Assembly: GCA_005776545.1 (NCBI GenBank)
Contig: SXOY01000237.1
Location: forward strand, 1-10,114
DNA: 10,114 nt
Source of the DNA: Planctomycetia bacterium
Lineage (GTDB): Bacteria; Planctomycetota; Phycisphaerae; Phycisphaerales; UBA1924
Direction of reading: 5' to 3'
The notes under the pieces were generated by a model. The model was not told the DNA's origin, searched no databases, and worked only from the letters and a program-made list of their open reading frames with translations. Each line of letters starts with the position of its first letter. Within the stretch, counting starts at the first letter, position 1. Below, in pieces: positions 1 to 7,149 of the stretch. Position numbers and translations under genes: made by a program.

Positions 1-5
1 CCGCA

Positions 6-1718
6 TCAATCAAAAGAAATGTCAATCGGCTTTCCATTGGCATCCTTCGGGGCACGTTCAAACAACCACTTAAGTTCAGGAAGCTTGAAGAGATAGCTCG
101 CCACAGCAAAGCTCGCGATTCCTGCGATGGTACAGGCCGATAGCGTAAGGAAATTTGCGAACCATTGCTCGTTTGGCGGAGACGGCTTGAAGAGCATTCT
201 CGTACAGAGTGTGAGCGTGCCATAGACCAAGAGGGTCATAATCGTTCCCGCGAGACAAACCATAAACATGCCACGGACTGTGGGGAAATCCAGCGCGGTG
301 ATGCCAAACTTGCGTTTGACGAAAATGGCGAGGACAACGGTCTGGATGATCGCAGAAATCCCGGTAGCCCATGCAAGACCAGCTTCTTTCAGCGGCCAGA
401 TTAGCGTGAGATTCAAGATGAGATTGAGCACAACCATGGCAATCGAAATGAACATGGGCGTGCGAGTGTCGCCTTTGGCATAAAACGCGCGGGTAAGGAC
501 GTGGTTGAGTGAGTACGCCCAGACGCCAGGTGCGAAACCGGTCAAGACGGCGGATGCGCGAGTGAGACCTTCGGCATCGAAGCCGGTCTTGGAACCAGAA
601 AAAAGGACTGCGACAATTGGCTCACGCACTAAGACAAGACCCAAACTTGCTGGAAGCCCGATGAAGAGCGAAAGCCTTAATCCGCGGCGGAGAACTGAGC
701 CAAAATTGGTATCATCCTGTGCATGCCGCGCGAGCAGCGGAAGAACTGCGGTGGCGACCGCGATCCCGAAAACACCGAGCGGAAACTGATACAAACGGCC
801 TGCGTAGCCCAAAATTCCATTGGAAGTATCATCGAGCGGGTACTTGAAGCCGAGCATAGTGTCGCCGACCCAAATGGGCCACATGCCCCAAAGTTGGTCC
901 AGCATGGAGTTAATCTGAATAGTGCCCAGGCCGATGAGCGCGGGGACGAAATTCTTGAACATTGCAGCGGTGTGCGGCGCGGTGGCTGGGTCGGCGCGGA
1001 ACTGCGTGAACTTGATTGACTCTCTGAGTGCGGCGATTGACCAGATGACTTGCACAATGCTGGCAACCCCCGCGGCGATCCCCACACCAAATGCCGCGGC
1101 GACCTGTTGATTTTTGAAGTAAAAGAAAAAGGCCGCACCAGTGACGATCTGAAAAATGTTGAGAATGATCGGCGCAGCAGCAGGGGGGCCGAATTTCCCC
1201 TGCACCTGGAGCATGCCGCCCAGAATCGCTGTGAGGCAGACCATGGGCATCATGGGAAGCATGACGGCGACGAGTTGAAAGCTGAGCCGTCGCTCGGCAT
1301 CGTTGCCGAGCGAAGTAGATAACATTACGAGAAGTACGATAACGCCCAGAAGGGTGATTCCGCCACTGACAGCGAGAAGAAGGCTGACAACCTGCGAAGA
1401 GAATCGGCGAGCGACCTCCGGGTCAGCTTTGCGTGCCTTGACGTATTCCGGGATAAACGCGGCGGAAAGCGCACCCTCTCCAAAGAGTCTTCGAAAAAGA
1501 TTGGGAATCGCAAATGCACTTGCGAACGCAGACCCTATGAGCGTGTTACCGAAAAGGTGTGCTGTGAGAACATCGCGAGCCAGTCCAGCGAAGCGCGAAA
1601 GCAATGTGAAACCGGAAACAACGCGTACTGCCGCGGCGAGTGCTCCGTGGTCGTGATTGGGAGCTGCTGCACTGGGAGTGGGGTTGCCGGGTGTGGAGGT
1701 TTGAGGATCAGTGGGCAA
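6..1718 (-). CDS. murJ: Lipid II flippase MurJ (MviN family)
   Basis: MurJ is the inner-membrane MOP-superfamily flippase that moves undecaprenyl-linked lipid II outward for peptidoglycan synthesis. The 570-aa product has many hydrophobic segments (about 14 are usual) and the family's N-terminal signature: SRFAGLARD at 41-49, then PNLFRRLFGEGALSAAFIP at 72-90. YAGRLYQFPLGVFG (305-318) and FYAKGDTRTP (412-421) are also typical. By eye-alignment to E. coli MurJ, R42, R48, R76 and R308 match R18, R24, R52 and R270. The positions of D39 and D269 are Ser63 and Gly307. A Trp/Asp-rich stretch at about 277-300 looks like an insertion relative to E. coli. The start codon is TTG (1718-1716), with an in-frame stop five codons upstream and no clear Shine-Dalgarno. 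It overlaps the end of the upstream permease by 11 bases, which suggests translational coupling. Family assignment is secure; the exact start is less so. Confidence 0.95.
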   Translation of the reverse strand: MPTDPQTSTPGNPTPSAAAPNHDHGALAAAVRVVSGFTLLSRFAGLARDVLTAHLFGNTLIGSAFASAFAIPNLFRRLFGEGALSAAFIPEYVKARKADPEVARRFSSQVVSLLLAVSGGITLLGVIVLLVMLSTSLGNDAERRLSFQLVAVMLPMMPMVCLTAILGGMLQVQGKFGPPAAAPIILNIFQIVTGAAFFFYFKNQQVAAAFGVGIAAGVASIVQVIWSIAALRESIKFTQFRADPATAPHTAAMFKNFVPALIGLGTIQINSMLDQLWGMWPIWVGDTMLGFKYPLDDTSNGILGYAGRLYQFPLGVFGIAVATAVLPLLARHAQDDTNFGSVLRRGLRLSLFIGLPASLGLVLVREPIVAVLFSGSKTGFDAEGLTRASAVLTGFAPGVWAYSLNHVLTRAFYAKGDTRTPMFISIAMVVLNLILNLTLIWPLKEAGLAWATGISAIIQTVVLAIFVKRKFGITALDFPTVRGMFMVCLAGTIMTLLVYGTLTLCTRMLFKPSPPNEQWFANFLTLSACTIAGIASFAVASYLFKLPELKWLFERAPKDANGKPIDISFD

Positions 1719-3135
1719 AGAGGAACCAGTTCATGATGAGGATGGGGAGGAGGAAAATGCAGGCGTATCCAAGGTACGCAAAGAAACTCGGCATCTTGAC
1801 CGATTCTCCTTCAGCAATTGCCTTCACCATGAAGTTTGGCCCATTGCCAATGTACGTCATGGCTCCAAAGAAGACCGCCGAAGAAGAAATGGCGTGCAAT
1901 AGGTGAATGCTGGCGGGGGTGCTGGAAAATGCCAAAACCGCGGCCTTGCTCATGTCCGCGTGACCTTCGATCGACATCGCGATTTGGAGAAAATTGAGAT
2001 AGGTCGGCGCATTGTCAAGCACGGCAGAGAGACCACCAGTCGCGAGATAGAAGCGTGAGGCCGTGGCAAATGTCGTTGCCCCCGTGAGTCCCAAATTGCT
2101 GCCGTTCGAGGCAAGGTATTGCAACGCAGGGATCATGGTGAGGAAAATCCCGGCAAAAAGCAGGCCGACTTCTTTCACCGGTTCAAAGTTGAAGCGATTG
2201 GTGTCGCGGATTTCGGCTTTGGAGAGGAAGTAGCAGGAGATCGCGACGATGATCTGGAATGTTGCGCCGACCGGGATGTGGTGGAGATCGATGAACTTGG
2301 AAAGCATGGGGTCAAGGAACACGCCGACAAGCATCAGGCCCAGCGAGACAAGACCGGTTGTTCCAGATATGGAAAGCGGAGATGTATGCTCGTGGCCTGA
2401 GTTTATTGCGACAACAGAAGGGCCAATACGCCGATCAACTACATAGAAAACCGCGAGCAAAATACCGCAGACAAGCAACCAGTCCTTCCAAAGATTGGTC
2501 AGTGTCCAGATGAAAGGAACGCCTTTGAGGAAGCCCAGGTACAGCGGCGGGTCGCCAATTGGCGTGAGACTGCCGCCGCAGTTTGAGACAATAAAGATGA
2601 AGAAGATAATGTGGACAGGTTTGAGGCGGCCATGGTTGAGCCGCATAAACGGGCGAATAAGCAACATCGATGCGCCGGTGGTGCCGACAAAGTTGGCAAG
2701 CACTGCGCCAACTGCAAGGATGGCGGTGTTCATAAGCGGCGAAGGCGTGCCGCGGATTCGAATGAGGATATTTCCTGAGACAACAAAAAGGCCGCCTACC
2801 AGTGCAATAAAAGAATAATATTCTGTAACAGCATGAACAACCGCCGTGCGTCCATCTGTCTTATATACCCCAAGATAGAACGCCGCGACAAGCAGCCCAA
2901 GAAACAATGCAATATCTGGGTAATAGGTGTGCCAGAAATGGGGCTTGATGAGCGGTGTCAGCGCGATTGAAAGGAGCAGGATGACAAAGGGTGTGACGAG
3001 CCAGAGTGGAACGCCAGTTCCGGCTACAGGGGCGAAGGCAAATGAGCAGATGCCGCCAATGATGGCGCCCGCGAGCGCACTGAGTGCCCACCGACGGGGA
3101 CCATGCAGGCTATGTTGTTCCTTGTGTTCGCTCAC
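1708..3135 (-). CDS. Sodium:proton antiporter-type permease (CitMHS_2/NhaD-like, ion transporter superfamily)
   Basis: This is a 475-aa polytopic inner-membrane transporter. Numbered from the chosen GTG, it carries SNCGGSLTPIGDPP (184-197), LDNAPTYL (373-380) and YIGNGPNF (428-435). These motifs are characteristic of the family usually annotated as sodium:proton antiporter or putative citrate transport, related to NhaD and ArsB. A short, His-rich cytoplasmic-looking N-terminus (VSEHKEQHSLHG) precedes the first membrane segment. The frame is open to 3237, but that would overlap the upstream VanZ gene by 76 bases and add a Cys/Arg-rich stretch unlike the family. The GTG at 3135-3133, 26 nt after the VanZ stop, is therefore preferred. 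No good Shine-Dalgarno is seen. The transported ion or acid cannot be told from sequence: Na+/H+ exchange is the usual label, and a dicarboxylate or citrate substrate is possible. It lies within the parA-murJ cluster. Confidence 0.85.
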   Translation of the reverse strand: MSEHKEQHSLHGPRRWALSALAGAIIGGICSFAFAPVAGTGVPLWLVTPFVILLLSIALTPLIKPHFWHTYYPDIALFLGLLVAAFYLGVYKTDGRTAVVHAVTEYYSFIALVGGLFVVSGNILIRIRGTPSPLMNTAILAVGAVLANFVGTTGASMLLIRPFMRLNHGRLKPVHIIFFIFIVSNCGGSLTPIGDPPLYLGFLKGVPFIWTLTNLWKDWLLVCGILLAVFYVVDRRIGPSVVAINSGHEHTSPLSISGTTGLVSLGLMLVGVFLDPMLSKFIDLHHIPVGATFQIIVAISCYFLSKAEIRDTNRFNFEPVKEVGLLFAGIFLTMIPALQYLASNGSNLGLTGATTFATASRFYLATGGLSAVLDNAPTYLNFLQIAMSIEGHADMSKAAVLAFSSTPASIHLLHAISSSAVFFGAMTYIGNGPNFMVKAIAEGESVKMPSFFAYLGYACIFLLPILIMNWFLFAH

Positions 3136-3161
3136 AGGTTGCAAAGGTACGCAACGAGAAG

Positions 3162-3554
3162 TTAGATGTTTCGGCGATTGTGGACATACTCTCTTGCGAG
3201 TCGCGCCCCGGCAATGCCCAGCCCAACTCCGGCACAATTGGCGGCGAAATCATCCCATGCACACGTGCGACCCAGTGCGGGAATCGCCTGCAATCCCTCA
3301 TCCAGGGCGGCGTACGCAATGCCGATTGCAAAAGGCCAGCGCAATCCGAACCAGGAATTCCAGTTTCCGACCCAGGCGGTTGCGGTGAAGCAAAACGCCC
3401 AGCCGCCAAACGCGCAGAGATGCATAATGAGGTCGCTTCGGATGGGTGGGCCGGAGATTCGAAGCTGTGGCCAATGGGTGGCGACGAAAAGCCCAATGGC
3501 GTAGACCACAAACACCAGTCGCCACCGGCCGCGGGCCTGCCGCAAGATGATCAC
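3162..3554 (-). CDS. VanZ-family small membrane protein
   Basis: This 130-aa hydrophobic protein has the VanZ-like signature: an early SDLIMHLCAFGGWAF (numbered from the GTG start, about 40-54) and a later LDEGLQAIPALGR followed by DDFAANCAGVGLG. That is the D-E-x2-Q, P, R, D-x2-A-N-x2-G pattern with three to four membrane spans. VanZ was named for low-level teicoplanin resistance in enterococci. For most homologues, including this one, the biochemical role is unknown. The frame extends to an ATG at 3635, but that reading runs 85 bases into the parA coding region and adds a charged, non-VanZ N-terminus. GTG at 3554-3552 gives a GTGA overlap with the parA TGA, a typical sign of translational coupling, so it is chosen. 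The antiporter follows after 26 nt. Confidence 0.8.
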   Translation of the reverse strand: MIILRQARGRWRLVFVVYAIGLFVATHWPQLRISGPPIRSDLIMHLCAFGGWAFCFTATAWVGNWNSWFGLRWPFAIGIAYAALDEGLQAIPALGRTCAWDDFAANCAGVGLGIAGARLAREYVHNRRNI

Positions 3555-4423
3555 GCTACTGCACCCGAAGCGGGCTTCACTACTTTCACTTCCAGTGGTG
3601 CCGCGGGAACGGCTTCTGGCATCCACATGTTCCATTCTTTGAGGAGCACATCGCCCAGGATGCGATAATCGGCAGCGCCACTGGCATCCGATGCGTATTC
3701 AAATATCGTCTTCCCAAAGCTCGGGCTTTCCGCAAGTTTGATATTGCGGCGAATCGCGGGGCGGAAAACTTTGGCAAACTGCCACGGGCCAGGAAGTTCG
3801 CGGGCCTGGTCAAAGAACCCATCCAGGTCGGCAACGACTTCGCGTGTGTGTGTGCTCTGTGCGTCATAGGCGCACAAAACAATCCCGAGCACCTGGAGTT
3901 TGGGATTCAGCGCTGCGTTGACCATCTTCACAGTTTCAAGAAGTTTGCCGACCCCTTGCAATGCCAGGAAGTGCGCCTGCATCGGAATAAGAACCTCGCG
4001 AGCGGCGCACAAACCATTGAGTGTGAGCAGGCCAAGCGAAGGGGGACAATCCATCATGATGATGTCAAAATTCGCTTCCAGTCGATCAAGCAGTTTGTTC
4101 AGCCGGAGTTGTTTGTCCGGCGCGGTTGCGAGTTCGCCCTCAATGCCTGCCAGGTCGGTGACCGCAGGTAGCACCGAGAGATTCTCACGCGAGTTCTGCA
4201 GGCACGGACGCGGGTCGGCGGCAGGATTGATAATCACGTCGTAGACCGAATGTGCCAGTTGATCTGGATCGATCCCCAAGTGCAACGTTGCGTGCGCCTG
4301 AGGATCGAGATCGACCATCAGTACGCGCTTCCCCGCTTTGGCGAAACTCGCGGCCAGGTTCACGGTCGTGGTGGTCTTTCCAACCCCACCTTTTTGGTTC
4401 ATTAAAGCGATCCGTCGAGCCAT
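3551..4423 (-). CDS. parA: ParA/Soj-family chromosome-partition ATPase
   Basis: This 290-aa cytoplasmic P-loop ATPase is of the ParA/MinD superclass. In Soj-type proteins, ATP-bound dimers coat the nucleoid and are released by ParB-parS complexes, which moves the origin. The deviant Walker A box KGGVGKTT is at 11-18, with both signature lysines (K11, K16). Walker A' is VLMVDLDPQA (34-43) and Walker B is IIMMDCPPS (121-129). The Soj-type C-terminal signature RRNIKLAESPSFGKTIFEY is at about 225-243. The last 22 residues or so (Pro/Ala/Val-rich) form a tail beyond the usual end. The ATG at 4423 is preceded by GGAGGA with a 7-nt spacer. It is the first gene of the minus-strand cluster. No parB is seen beside it, so a role in origin segregation is likely but not proved; an orphan ParA positioning another cargo is the alternative. 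Confidence 0.93.
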   Translation of the reverse strand: MARRIALMNQKGGVGKTTTTVNLAASFAKAGKRVLMVDLDPQAHATLHLGIDPDQLAHSVYDVIINPAADPRPCLQNSRENLSVLPAVTDLAGIEGELATAPDKQLRLNKLLDRLEANFDIIMMDCPPSLGLLTLNGLCAAREVLIPMQAHFLALQGVGKLLETVKMVNAALNPKLQVLGIVLCAYDAQSTHTREVVADLDGFFDQARELPGPWQFAKVFRPAIRRNIKLAESPSFGKTIFEYASDASGAADYRILGDVLLKEWNMWMPEAVPAAPLEVKVVKPASGAVA

Positions 4424-4500
4424 TTTCGCATCCTCCGTGCACAGGACTATACGTGACCCTATCCCTCATAATGCCAAAGTGACAGATACTCTTTCCGACC
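4424..4500. promoter_or_regulatory. Divergent promoter region between parA and rdgB
   Basis: These 77 bp separate two divergently transcribed units and must hold promoters for both. On the minus strand, TATAGT (4451-4446) resembles a -10 box, but no good -35 box lies 17 nt upstream of it. On the plus strand, CATAAT (4467-4472) lies 28 nt before the rdgB ATG and would give a very short leader. No Shine-Dalgarno precedes rdgB. The location is well supported; the individual boxes are weak guesses by eye. Confidence 0.4.
4431..4436 (-). promoter_or_regulatory. Ribosome binding site of parA
   Basis: GGAGGA on the minus strand lies 7 nt before the parA ATG. It is one of only two convincing Shine-Dalgarno sequences in the window, and it fixes the parA start. 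Confidence 0.75.
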
Positions 4501-5157
4501 ATGCACGAACTTGTTCTCGCAACAGCCAATCCGCACAAAGTGCACGAACTCCAGGCTCTCTTGGCCGCCGCAAATGTCCAGATCCGTGGCCTGAAAGACC
4601 TTGGAATATCGACCCGCGAACCGGATGAGTCAGGGAAGACGTTTGTCGAAAACGCAACGATCAAGGCACGTTCCTATGCCGCACAAACGGGCCGAATCTG
4701 CCTTGCCGACGACAGCGGGCTTGAGATCGATGCACTTGGCGGCAGGCCGGGCGTGATCAGTTCGCACTATTGCACGCTTGGCCGCGAAACGGGAATGAGC
4801 CGGGAAGAGCGGGATGCAGCAAATAACGCAAAGGTGCTGGATGAACTAGCGGGAATTCCCCCTGAACGCAGGACAGCGAGGTTTGTGTGCGTCATGGTTG
4901 TAGCGGTTCCGGGAAACCCAGTTCCGCTGAAAATATGCCGCGGGACGTTTGAAGGACGGATAGGGATCCCTCCGGCAGTCCCGCGCGGAAGCAACGGGTT
5001 TGGATACGACCCCTTGTTCCTGGCAGGTCCAGAATTCACTCACACCGGTGCTGAGCTTTCCGCCTCAGACAAAAATGCTCGAAGTCATCGCGGCGGGGCG
5101 GCGGCCCAGCTTTGCACGTGGCTCGCCGAGGGCGGGCTTGGAAAAATCACAGGCTGA
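4501..5157 (+). CDS. rdgB: dITP/XTP pyrophosphatase (RdgB/HAM1 family)
   Basis: This cytoplasmic enzyme hydrolyses non-canonical purine triphosphates (dITP, ITP, XTP) to monophosphate and pyrophosphate, keeping them out of DNA and RNA. The 218-aa product is near the family's usual length of about 200. It shows all the signature blocks: N-terminal LATANPHKVHEL (6-17) with the T/S-x-N-x2-K substrate motif, FVENATIKA (48-56), LADDSGLEIDALGGRPGV (68-85) with the general-base aspartate D71, GSNGFGYDPLF (163-173) and SHRG (195-198). A short Gly-rich tail ends the protein. The ATG at 4501 starts directly at the conserved first strand, so no earlier start is needed. It opens the plus-strand unit and is followed 21 nt later by the glycogen debranching gene. 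Confidence 0.95.
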   Translation: MHELVLATANPHKVHELQALLAAANVQIRGLKDLGISTREPDESGKTFVENATIKARSYAAQTGRICLADDSGLEIDALGGRPGVISSHYCTLGRETGMSREERDAANNAKVLDELAGIPPERRTARFVCVMVVAVPGNPVPLKICRGTFEGRIGIPPAVPRGSNGFGYDPLFLAGPEFTHTGAELSASDKNARSHRGGAAAQLCTWLAEGGLGKITG

Positions 5158-5178
5158 ATTGCCAAACTACGCTTTCGC

Positions 5179-7149
5179 ATGAACACTGGATTGGCCATGG
5201 AGTGGCTCGAGACCGATGGACTGGGCGGCTTTGCGTCCGGCACAGTTGCGCAGATCGCGGTGCGCGGGTATCACGCGTTACTCGTTGCCGCAAAATCGCC
5301 GCCGGTGCATCGCATGGCGCTGGTTAATTCGCTTGATGCGTGGCTTGAAATTGGAGATACCAAACCCGAAATTATTCACCTCACGCGGCATTGCTTCACA
5401 TCCCCCGATGCGTTCAACGGGGTGGTCTGTCCTCCAAAAGGTGCAAGGGTGGAAGTGTTTGCAGCTGATCCCTGGCCCAGATGGACGTTGCGAGCTTCAG
5501 AGACGGTCACCGTTGAGAACGAGATTTTTCTCACCCATGGCGCACCAAATTGCGTGGTTTCCTTCCGGGTTCGCGGCGTTCCACCTTCGACTCCTGTGAA
5601 ACTCTGCGTTCGCCCGTTGCTCTCTGGACGAGATGTACATGAGATGCACCATGAAAACCATGCCTTTGATTTCACAGCTGTGCAGGCTAGGCATTCTGTG
5701 GTATTTCACCCTTATGGCGAGGCAGTTCCCGCAATCGCGATGACCGCTGATGCCACCTATGTTCATTCCCCGACCTGGTATCGCAATTTCCTGTATCGCG
5801 AAGATCAGGCTCGGTTTCAGAATTGTGTTGAGGATCTGGCGTCGCCGGGGATTTTCACTTTCGACTGTGCAAAGGGCGAGGCACTGCTTGTGCTTTCCGC
5901 TATTACTTCCAGTCACCATGCGCCTGCAGAAGATGTTCACGCTTTCGTGGACCAGGCTCGAATTGCTGAAACTCGCCGTAGAAAGTCATTTCGCACGCCG
6001 CTGGATCGGGCCGCGAATCAATACATTGTCCGCCGCGGCGAAGGCTCGTCGATCATCGCTGGCTATCCGTGGTTCACCGACTGGGGTCGTGACACATGTA
6101 TTTCAATTCGCGGGCTGTGTCTGGCCACTGGTCGCCTTGCCCAGGCCGAGTCGATTCTCTCGGCGTGGGCAGCGACAATTGATCGGGGAATGATTCCCAA
6201 TCGGTTCGTCGATCATGGTGATCCGCCTGAATTCCACGCGATCGATGCGAGCCTCTGGTTCGTGATCGCTGCCGGCGAATTCTTGGAATTGGCTACATTA
6301 CATAAACATACTATTACCGATCAGAAACAGCTTGAAACCGCCATGCTCGCCATTGTCACGGCGTATCGCGATGGCACACGGTTCAATATCGCGATCGATC
6401 AGCGAGACTCGCTCATCCGAGGCGGAGCACCCGGCTTTGCGCTCACATGGATGGACGCCCGCATTGGGACGTGGTGCGTCACGCCTCGAATTGGCAAACC
6501 GATCGAGATTCAAGCACTCTGGATCCGTGCCCTTCACTTTGTGTCCCGATTTGCACCGCAATGGTCAAAACTCCAGGACGCCGCCCGCAAGTCAGTTGCA
6601 CAGAATTACTTTAATACCGCGCTCTCCAGCGTACATGACTGCATTGATGTCAATTTCGAATCTGGCCATATTGACTCGGCATTGCGAGCGAATCAGATAT
6701 TTGCTCTCGGCGGAATGGGGCCATCGCTGTTTTCCAGAGAACAAATCGCCGCGGCATTGGCAACAATTGAGCAAAAACTATTGACACCAATGGGGCTTCG
6801 CACGCTCGCGCCGGGAGAAAAAAACTATCAGGAGCGATACGAGGGTAATCGTGAAGCCCGCGATTTCGCCTATCACCAGGGCACAGTGTGGCCCTGGTTA
6901 CTTGGTCCCTTTGTTGAGGCCTGGGTGAATCACCGGGGCAACACATCGGCGGCCAAAATGGAGGCCAGAAAGCGGTTTCTTGAACCACTGCTCGCCGCCT
7001 CAAAAACACCGGGCGCAGGCGGCATAAGCATCGGCCATATCGCTGAAATCGCCGATGGTGCAGCCCCGCACTTTGGGCGCGGTTGTCCCATGCAGGCCTG
7101 GAGCCTGGCAGAAGCACTGCGATTAGACGCGATGGTTCTCAGAATCTGA
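5179..7149 (+). CDS. Glycogen debranching enzyme (amylo-alpha-1,6-glucosidase; GDE_N + GDE_C)
   Basis: This enzyme removes alpha-1,6 branch points during glycogen breakdown. The 656-aa product has the archaeal/bacterial GDE architecture. The N-terminal beta-rich domain (about 8-225) opens with EWLETDGLGGFASGT. The C-terminal (alpha/alpha)6 domain (about 270-650) carries WFTDWGRDT (298-306), DASLWFV (356-362), TWMDAR (423-428), KPIEIQALW (440-448), YHQGTVWPWLLGP (565-577) and GCPMQAWSLAE (635-645). By family analogy, acidic residues in the DWGRD and TWMDA blocks belong to the catalytic site. No signal peptide is visible, so it is cytoplasmic. The start is either ATG 5179 or ATG 5197 (Met7); neither has a strong Shine-Dalgarno. 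Its TGA lies directly against the stop of the convergent gene, leaving no room for a separate terminator. No other glycogen gene is in view. Confidence 0.93.
   Translation: MNTGLAMEWLETDGLGGFASGTVAQIAVRGYHALLVAAKSPPVHRMALVNSLDAWLEIGDTKPEIIHLTRHCFTSPDAFNGVVCPPKGARVEVFAADPWPRWTLRASETVTVENEIFLTHGAPNCVVSFRVRGVPPSTPVKLCVRPLLSGRDVHEMHHENHAFDFTAVQARHSVVFHPYGEAVPAIAMTADATYVHSPTWYRNFLYREDQARFQNCVEDLASPGIFTFDCAKGEALLVLSAITSSHHAPAEDVHAFVDQARIAETRRRKSFRTPLDRAANQYIVRRGEGSSIIAGYPWFTDWGRDTCISIRGLCLATGRLAQAESILSAWAATIDRGMIPNRFVDHGDPPEFHAIDASLWFVIAAGEFLELATLHKHTITDQKQLETAMLAIVTAYRDGTRFNIAIDQRDSLIRGGAPGFALTWMDARIGTWCVTPRIGKPIEIQALWIRALHFVSRFAPQWSKLQDAARKSVAQNYFNTALSSVHDCIDVNFESGHIDSALRANQIFALGGMGPSLFSREQIAAALATIEQKLLTPMGLRTLAPGEKNYQERYEGNREARDFAYHQGTVWPWLLGPFVEAWVNHRGNTSAAKMEARKRFLEPLLAASKTPGAGGISIGHIAEIADGAAPHFGRGCPMQAWSLAEALRLDAMVLRI

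Noticed and set aside
677..1138. 153-aa minus-strand frame inside murJ
   Set aside because: This is an alternate-frame shadow of murJ, rich in Ser/Arg/Pro, with no family features.
3136..3237. Longer antiporter reading from 3237
   Set aside because: The added 34 residues are Cys/Arg-rich, overlap the VanZ gene by 76 bases and do not resemble the family's N-terminus.
3555..3635. Longer VanZ reading from ATG 3635
   Set aside because: It would overlap 85 bases of parA and add a polar N-terminus unlike the family. The GTG at 3554 gives a standard 4-base overlap.
3084..3668. 194-aa plus-strand open frame over the VanZ/antiporter junction
   Set aside because: It lies antisense to the VanZ gene, the start of the antiporter gene and the end of parA, has a low-complexity polar translation with no recognisable motif, and has no ribosome site.
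5179..7149. Glycogen operon
   Set aside because: Only the debranching enzyme is present. Its upstream partner is RdgB and no glycogen synthase, phosphorylase or branching enzyme is in the window.
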